DNA from: Obelidium mucronatum | Lineage: Eukaryota; Chytridiomycota; Chytridiomycetes; Chytridiales; Chytriomycetaceae | Length of the DNA: 10,253 nucleotides | NCBI GenBank assembly: GCA_025765595.1 | Contig: JAIVFH010000687.1 | Location: forward strand, 1 to 10,253 | Reading direction: 5' to 3' | In this document: in pieces, positions 7,954 to 10,253 of the stretch | Numbering within the stretch: position 1 is the stretch's first letter | How the letters are laid out: each line of letters begins with the position of its first letter | Position numbers and translations under genes: made by a program | Notes under the pieces: model-generated | What the model was told of the DNA's origin: nothing | Database searches by the model: none | The model's input: only the letters and a program-made list of their open reading frames with translations

Positions 7954-8816
7954 ATGCCGCTCATTGTGCTCTGCGGCCTCCCGTGCAGCGGCAAGACGCG
8001 ACGCGCGACGGCGATCCAGACGCAGCTCGCGGCGGAAGTGGCGGCGTTCAACGCGGCGGCGCCGGCGGGGCGCGCGCGGTTCGACTTCGACGTGGCGCTG
8101 GTCAGCGAGGAGACGCTGGGGCTCGCGCGGCGGCGGCGTTCGCGACGGCGGCGGCGGAGAAGGCGGCGCGCGGCGCGCTGCTGGCGGGCGTCGAGCGGCT
8201 GCTGACGCGAGCGCTTCGTGGTGCTCGACAGCATGAACTACATCAAGGGCTTCCGCTACCAGCTGCACTGCGTCGCGAAGGCCGTCGGCACCTCGCAGCA
8301 CACCGTCTTCTGCATGGCGACACAGGCGGACGTCGTCGGCTGGAACGCCGCTTCGGGGCACTACCCCGAGGACATCCTGCACAGCCTGCTCGGCCGTCTC
8401 GAAGAACCAGATGCCCGAAACAGGTGGGACTCGCCGCTGCTGTGTCTGATGCCCAACGACGAATTGCCCCCCACATTCATCCACTCGCTCGTACACACGA
8501 CCGTGCACCTGGCCCCGAGTCAGTCCATTGCCCTCAAACCCGTCGCTGAGACAAACTACCTGCACGAAATGGATCTCACTCTAAAGGCGATTTCTGACGC
8601 CGTCTTGGAAGCCGTTCGCAGCGGTTTCATGTCGGGCGGCGAACTCAAAGTGCCCGGTACTGACTAAGTTCTTGTCCCTCAAAAGGAATCAGTGTTTCTG
8701 AAATGGGAAGGCTACGCAGGCTTTATGCTGCAAACTTGAATCGCGTTACTATTAAAATTGATCAAGGAAAGATTGCCGATGGCTTTGTGGAGTATATTAA
8801 TCAGAATTTGAGGTAG
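7954..8816 (+). CDS. KTI12: KTI12-like P-loop protein (Elongator regulator), with two frame breaks
   Basis: KTI12 is a P-loop ATPase related to phosphoseryl-tRNA kinase. It supports Elongator-dependent modification of tRNA wobble uridines. The start MPLIVLCGLPCSGKT carries the Walker A motif at residues 8-15 and matches the family N-terminus. SEETLG resembles the family's conserved DE(S/T)LG. Later come FVVLDSMNYIKGFRYQLHC, EEPDARNRWDSPL and the C-terminal VSEMGRLRRLYAANLNR, all family-like. The first frame hits TGA at 8203-8205. Coding continues in a neighbouring frame from about 8130 (AAAFATAAAEKAARGALLAG) and returns to the original frame by about 8210, so two offsetting indels lie within about 85 nt of CGG/GCG repeats. 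A 29-nt intron (8657-8685) then joins the C-terminal exon 8686-8816. The in-frame ATG at 7918 would add 12 lysine-rich residues; 7954 is preferred. The 5' half is extremely GC-rich, unlike its neighbours. The breaks may be assembly error or a young pseudogene. Confidence 0.82.
8657..8685 (+). other. Probable 29-nt intron in the KTI12-like gene
   Basis: The frame upstream reads GGELKVPG and then a TAA. Removing gtactgactaag...ctcaaaag restores the frame into ISVSEMGRLRRLYAAN, the expected KTI12 C-terminal region. The ends are GT and AG, and CTGAC near the donor could serve as a branch site, although very close to it. The length is far below the 54-109 nt of other introns here. A small indel would be the alternative. 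Confidence 0.55.
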
Positions 8817-8854
8817 TTTTTGTTAATAAATTGATTTTTTTTTGTATGTCTTTT

Positions 8855-9629
8855 CCCGCCGAAGGTGGTTACCGCCGAAGGCGTGTATTCCTTTTTTCTT
8901 GTGTCTCGCCAAGGCGTGCCACGCCGAAGGCGTGAATCCACCGCCGAAGGCAGTTCGTGCCACGCCGAAGGCGTGGTTTTCTTTGTCTTTTCCCACACGC
9001 CGAAGGCGTGAATCCACCGCCAAAGCGGTTTCGTGTCACGCCAAGGCGTGTTCTTTTTTTTGTGTCACGCCGAAGGCGTGGTTTCTTTGTTTTTCCCACA
9101 CGCCGAAGCGTGAATCCACCGCTCATGTCACGCCGAAGGCGTGTTTCTTTTTATGTGCAGTTTTCTTCAATTCTACCGCCTTCGGCGGTGTATTCTTTGT
9201 CTTTTTCCCACACGCCGAAGGCGGTTCGTGTCACGCCATAGGCGTGTTTCTTTCTTCTTGTGTCACGCCGAAGGCGTGGTTTTCTTTGTCTTTTTCCTAC
9301 ACGCCGAAGGCGTGAATCCACCGCCAAAGGCGGTTCGTGTCACGCCGAAGGCGTGTTTTTTTTCTTGTGTCACGCCGAAGGCGTGGTTTTCTTTGTCTTT
9401 TCCTACACGCCGAAGGCGTGAATCCACCGCCAAAGGCGGTTCGTGTCACGCCGAAGGCGTTGTTTCTTTTTATGTGCAATTTTTCTTCAATTCTACCGCC
9501 GAAGGCGGTGTATTCTTTCTTTTTCTGTGTCACGCCGAAGGCGTGGTTTTCTTGTCTTTTCCCACAAGCCGAAGGCGGTTCGTGTCACGCCATAGGCGTG
9601 TTTTTTTTCTTGTGTCTGCCGAAGGCGTG
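8855..9629. repeat. Array of about 25 short GC-rich palindromes in T-rich linkers
   Basis: The basic unit is a 15-bp palindrome with a 3-nt centre. Type 1 is CACGCC-GAA-GGCGTG (for example 8920, 8961, 8996, 9066, 9129, 9264, 9300, 9341, 9371, 9406, 9531). Type 2 is ACCGCC-GAA-GGCGGT (9495) or with AAA centre (9320, 9426). Other centres are ATA (9232, 9586) and TTC (9175). Some units are hybrids with one arm of each type (8871, 9211) or have lost a base (8905, 9016, 9037, 9099). Linkers are T-rich (ttttctttgtctttt, ttcgtgt, aatcc). Units are arranged in a larger repeat of about 107 bp (9264-9355 and 9371-9460 are nearly identical). Each unit can fold as a 6-bp stem with a triloop in DNA or RNA. 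The array begins about 40 nt after the KTI12 stop. It resembles GC clusters and double-hairpin elements of fungal organelle genomes in form, but it sits among spliced nuclear genes. Confidence 0.92.
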
Positions 9630-9717
9630 TTTCTTTTTTAAATTTGTTTTTTTAATCTTTTGTTCCTGTTTTTGTTAATTCTTCTAATGTAAATATAACA
9701 ATCAAACCCGAAAATTC
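9630..9717. other. AT-rich spacer after the palindrome array
   Basis: A short AT-rich stretch between the last degenerate palindrome and the poly(A) signal of the minus-strand gene. I see no gene, repeat or motif in it. Confidence 0.5.
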
Positions 9718-9723
9718 TTTATT
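9718..9723 (-). terminator. AATAAA polyadenylation signal for the right-edge gene
   Basis: AATAAA on the minus strand lies 7 nt past the TGA stop (9733-9731). The position is close but compatible with a short 3' UTR. The transcript would then end before or at the edge of the palindrome array. Confidence 0.4.
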
Positions 9724-9730
9724 CATCGCT

Positions 9731-10253
9731 TCATTTGAACTTTCCCTTGAAAAAGCCTGCAATTTTTCCTTCTTCACGATTCGGTACAAACCCACTCACA
9801 TGAACTGTTCTGGATTTCGTCTTTCCAATAGCGGCTGTTTTTTTTTATTGTACAGTAGGTTCTATGAATCTTAAATGACACAGATTGTATTATCCCTTAC
9901 ATTTCAAAATAGCCAAAGCCGCATCCACCGGATCTTCGTCAACAGGCAAATCAACTGCAAGCACCAAAGATTCAGACCCATTTATATCTATACAAATTTA
10001 TGTTTATTACCTGGTTCATCGGCATAACCGTTGACCAAGATTTGAAGCATCCGTCCAGTAAAATCAGGACTTATAACCACCACATTACTGATATTATGCC
10101 ATTCTTCCTCTGAAATCGCGTTATTCACACTCATTTCCATGAATTGAACACCTAAAGCAATTACAAAAAAAAAATCAAAAACACTGTTCAAGACTCAAAC
10201 ATAAAACAAGGACAACAAAAGAAGCAACTGGTTGGCACTCAATCTTTTATCTC
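9731..10253 (-). CDS. Unidentified protein, 3' exons only (5' partial)
   Basis: I do not recognise this protein. Three exons on the minus strand join in one frame: 10151-10011, 9954-9901 and 9834-9731. Introns are 10010-9955 (56 nt, GTAATA...TTGCAG) and 9900-9835 (66 nt, GTAAGG...AAACAG). The exon at 10151 starts in phase after an acceptor CTTTAG, and 10152-10253 is read as the preceding intron, possibly with part of an earlier exon. The visible tail reads VQFMEMSVNNAISEEEWHNI, then ISPDFTGRMLQILVNGYADEP, then VDLPVDEDPVDAALAILKS, and ends with FVPNREEGKIAGFFKGKFK. It is soluble in character, acidic in the middle and basic at the end. No domain can be named from this fragment. The three-exon join without stops and with good GT/AG sites supports a real gene. 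Confidence 0.7.

Noticed and set aside
7891..8565. 224-residue minus-strand frame opposite KTI12
   Set aside because: Very high GC removes stops from all frames; the plus strand carries the conserved P-loop and family motifs.
8855..9629. CRISPR-like array
   Set aside because: Linkers are not unique spacers of fixed length but recurring T-rich strings, repeats are 15 bp, and the genome is eukaryotic.
8842..9641. Long open frames on both strands with repeated TPKA, HAEGV and RRRR peptides
   Set aside because: They are translations of the palindrome array in every frame, with no domain or codon bias. The DNA palindromes explain the peptide repeats.
1..10253. tRNA, rRNA or transposon genes
   Set aside because: No cloverleaf with A/B boxes, no rRNA core sequence and no transposase or reverse transcriptase motif was seen on either strand by eye.

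Overview
This window comes from the nuclear genome of a eukaryote. An early-diverging fungus, such as a zoosporic or chytrid-like lineage, fits best. The evidence is short spliceosomal introns (mostly 54-109 nt), very dense A/T homopolymer tracts, a CFIm68/CPSF6-type cleavage factor (not found in budding yeast), a KTI12 gene, and single-pass surface proteins with fungal-style SH3 tails. There is no prokaryotic signature. The lineage is inferred from style and gene content, not from a marker gene.

Layout, left to right. (1) 1-1364, plus strand: the 3' part of an unidentified multi-pass membrane protein that enters from the left edge; its reading frame changes several times and can only be partly reconciled by introns. 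(2) 1468-3806, minus strand: a complete four-exon CPSF6/CFIm68-like pre-mRNA 3'-end processing factor, convergent with gene 1; its first intron appears to be a GC-AG intron. (3) 3807-4295: shared upstream region for gene 2 and gene 3, which are divergent. (4) 4296-6067 and 6445-7917, plus strand: two tandem paralogues of a putative cell-surface sensor. Each has a 14-cysteine extracellular domain, a Ser/Thr/Asn-rich stalk, one membrane segment and a cytoplasmic SH3 domain. (5) 7954-8816, plus strand, beginning 36 nt after the stop of the preceding gene: a KTI12-like P-loop protein with an extremely GC-rich 5' half, two offsetting frame breaks and a probable 29-nt intron. (6) 8855-9629: a dense array of about 25 short GC-rich palindromes, each with a 6-bp stem and 3-nt centre, separated by T-rich linkers. 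(7) 9731 to the right edge, minus strand: the last exons of an unidentified protein.

The genes do not form one pathway. CPSF6 acts in mRNA 3'-end formation and KTI12 in Elongator-dependent tRNA wobble-uridine modification; the two SH3 proteins look like plasma-membrane sensors or scaffolds able to recruit proline-rich cytoplasmic partners. The most unusual items are the palindrome array, including one unit whose centre is inverted relative to its homologous copy, and the twin SH3 receptors, which conserve cysteines, intron positions and an in-frame stop at the same weak splice donor.

Caution: many frames cross long homopolymers (A9, C24, T30), so some apparent frame breaks may be sequencing or assembly errors.
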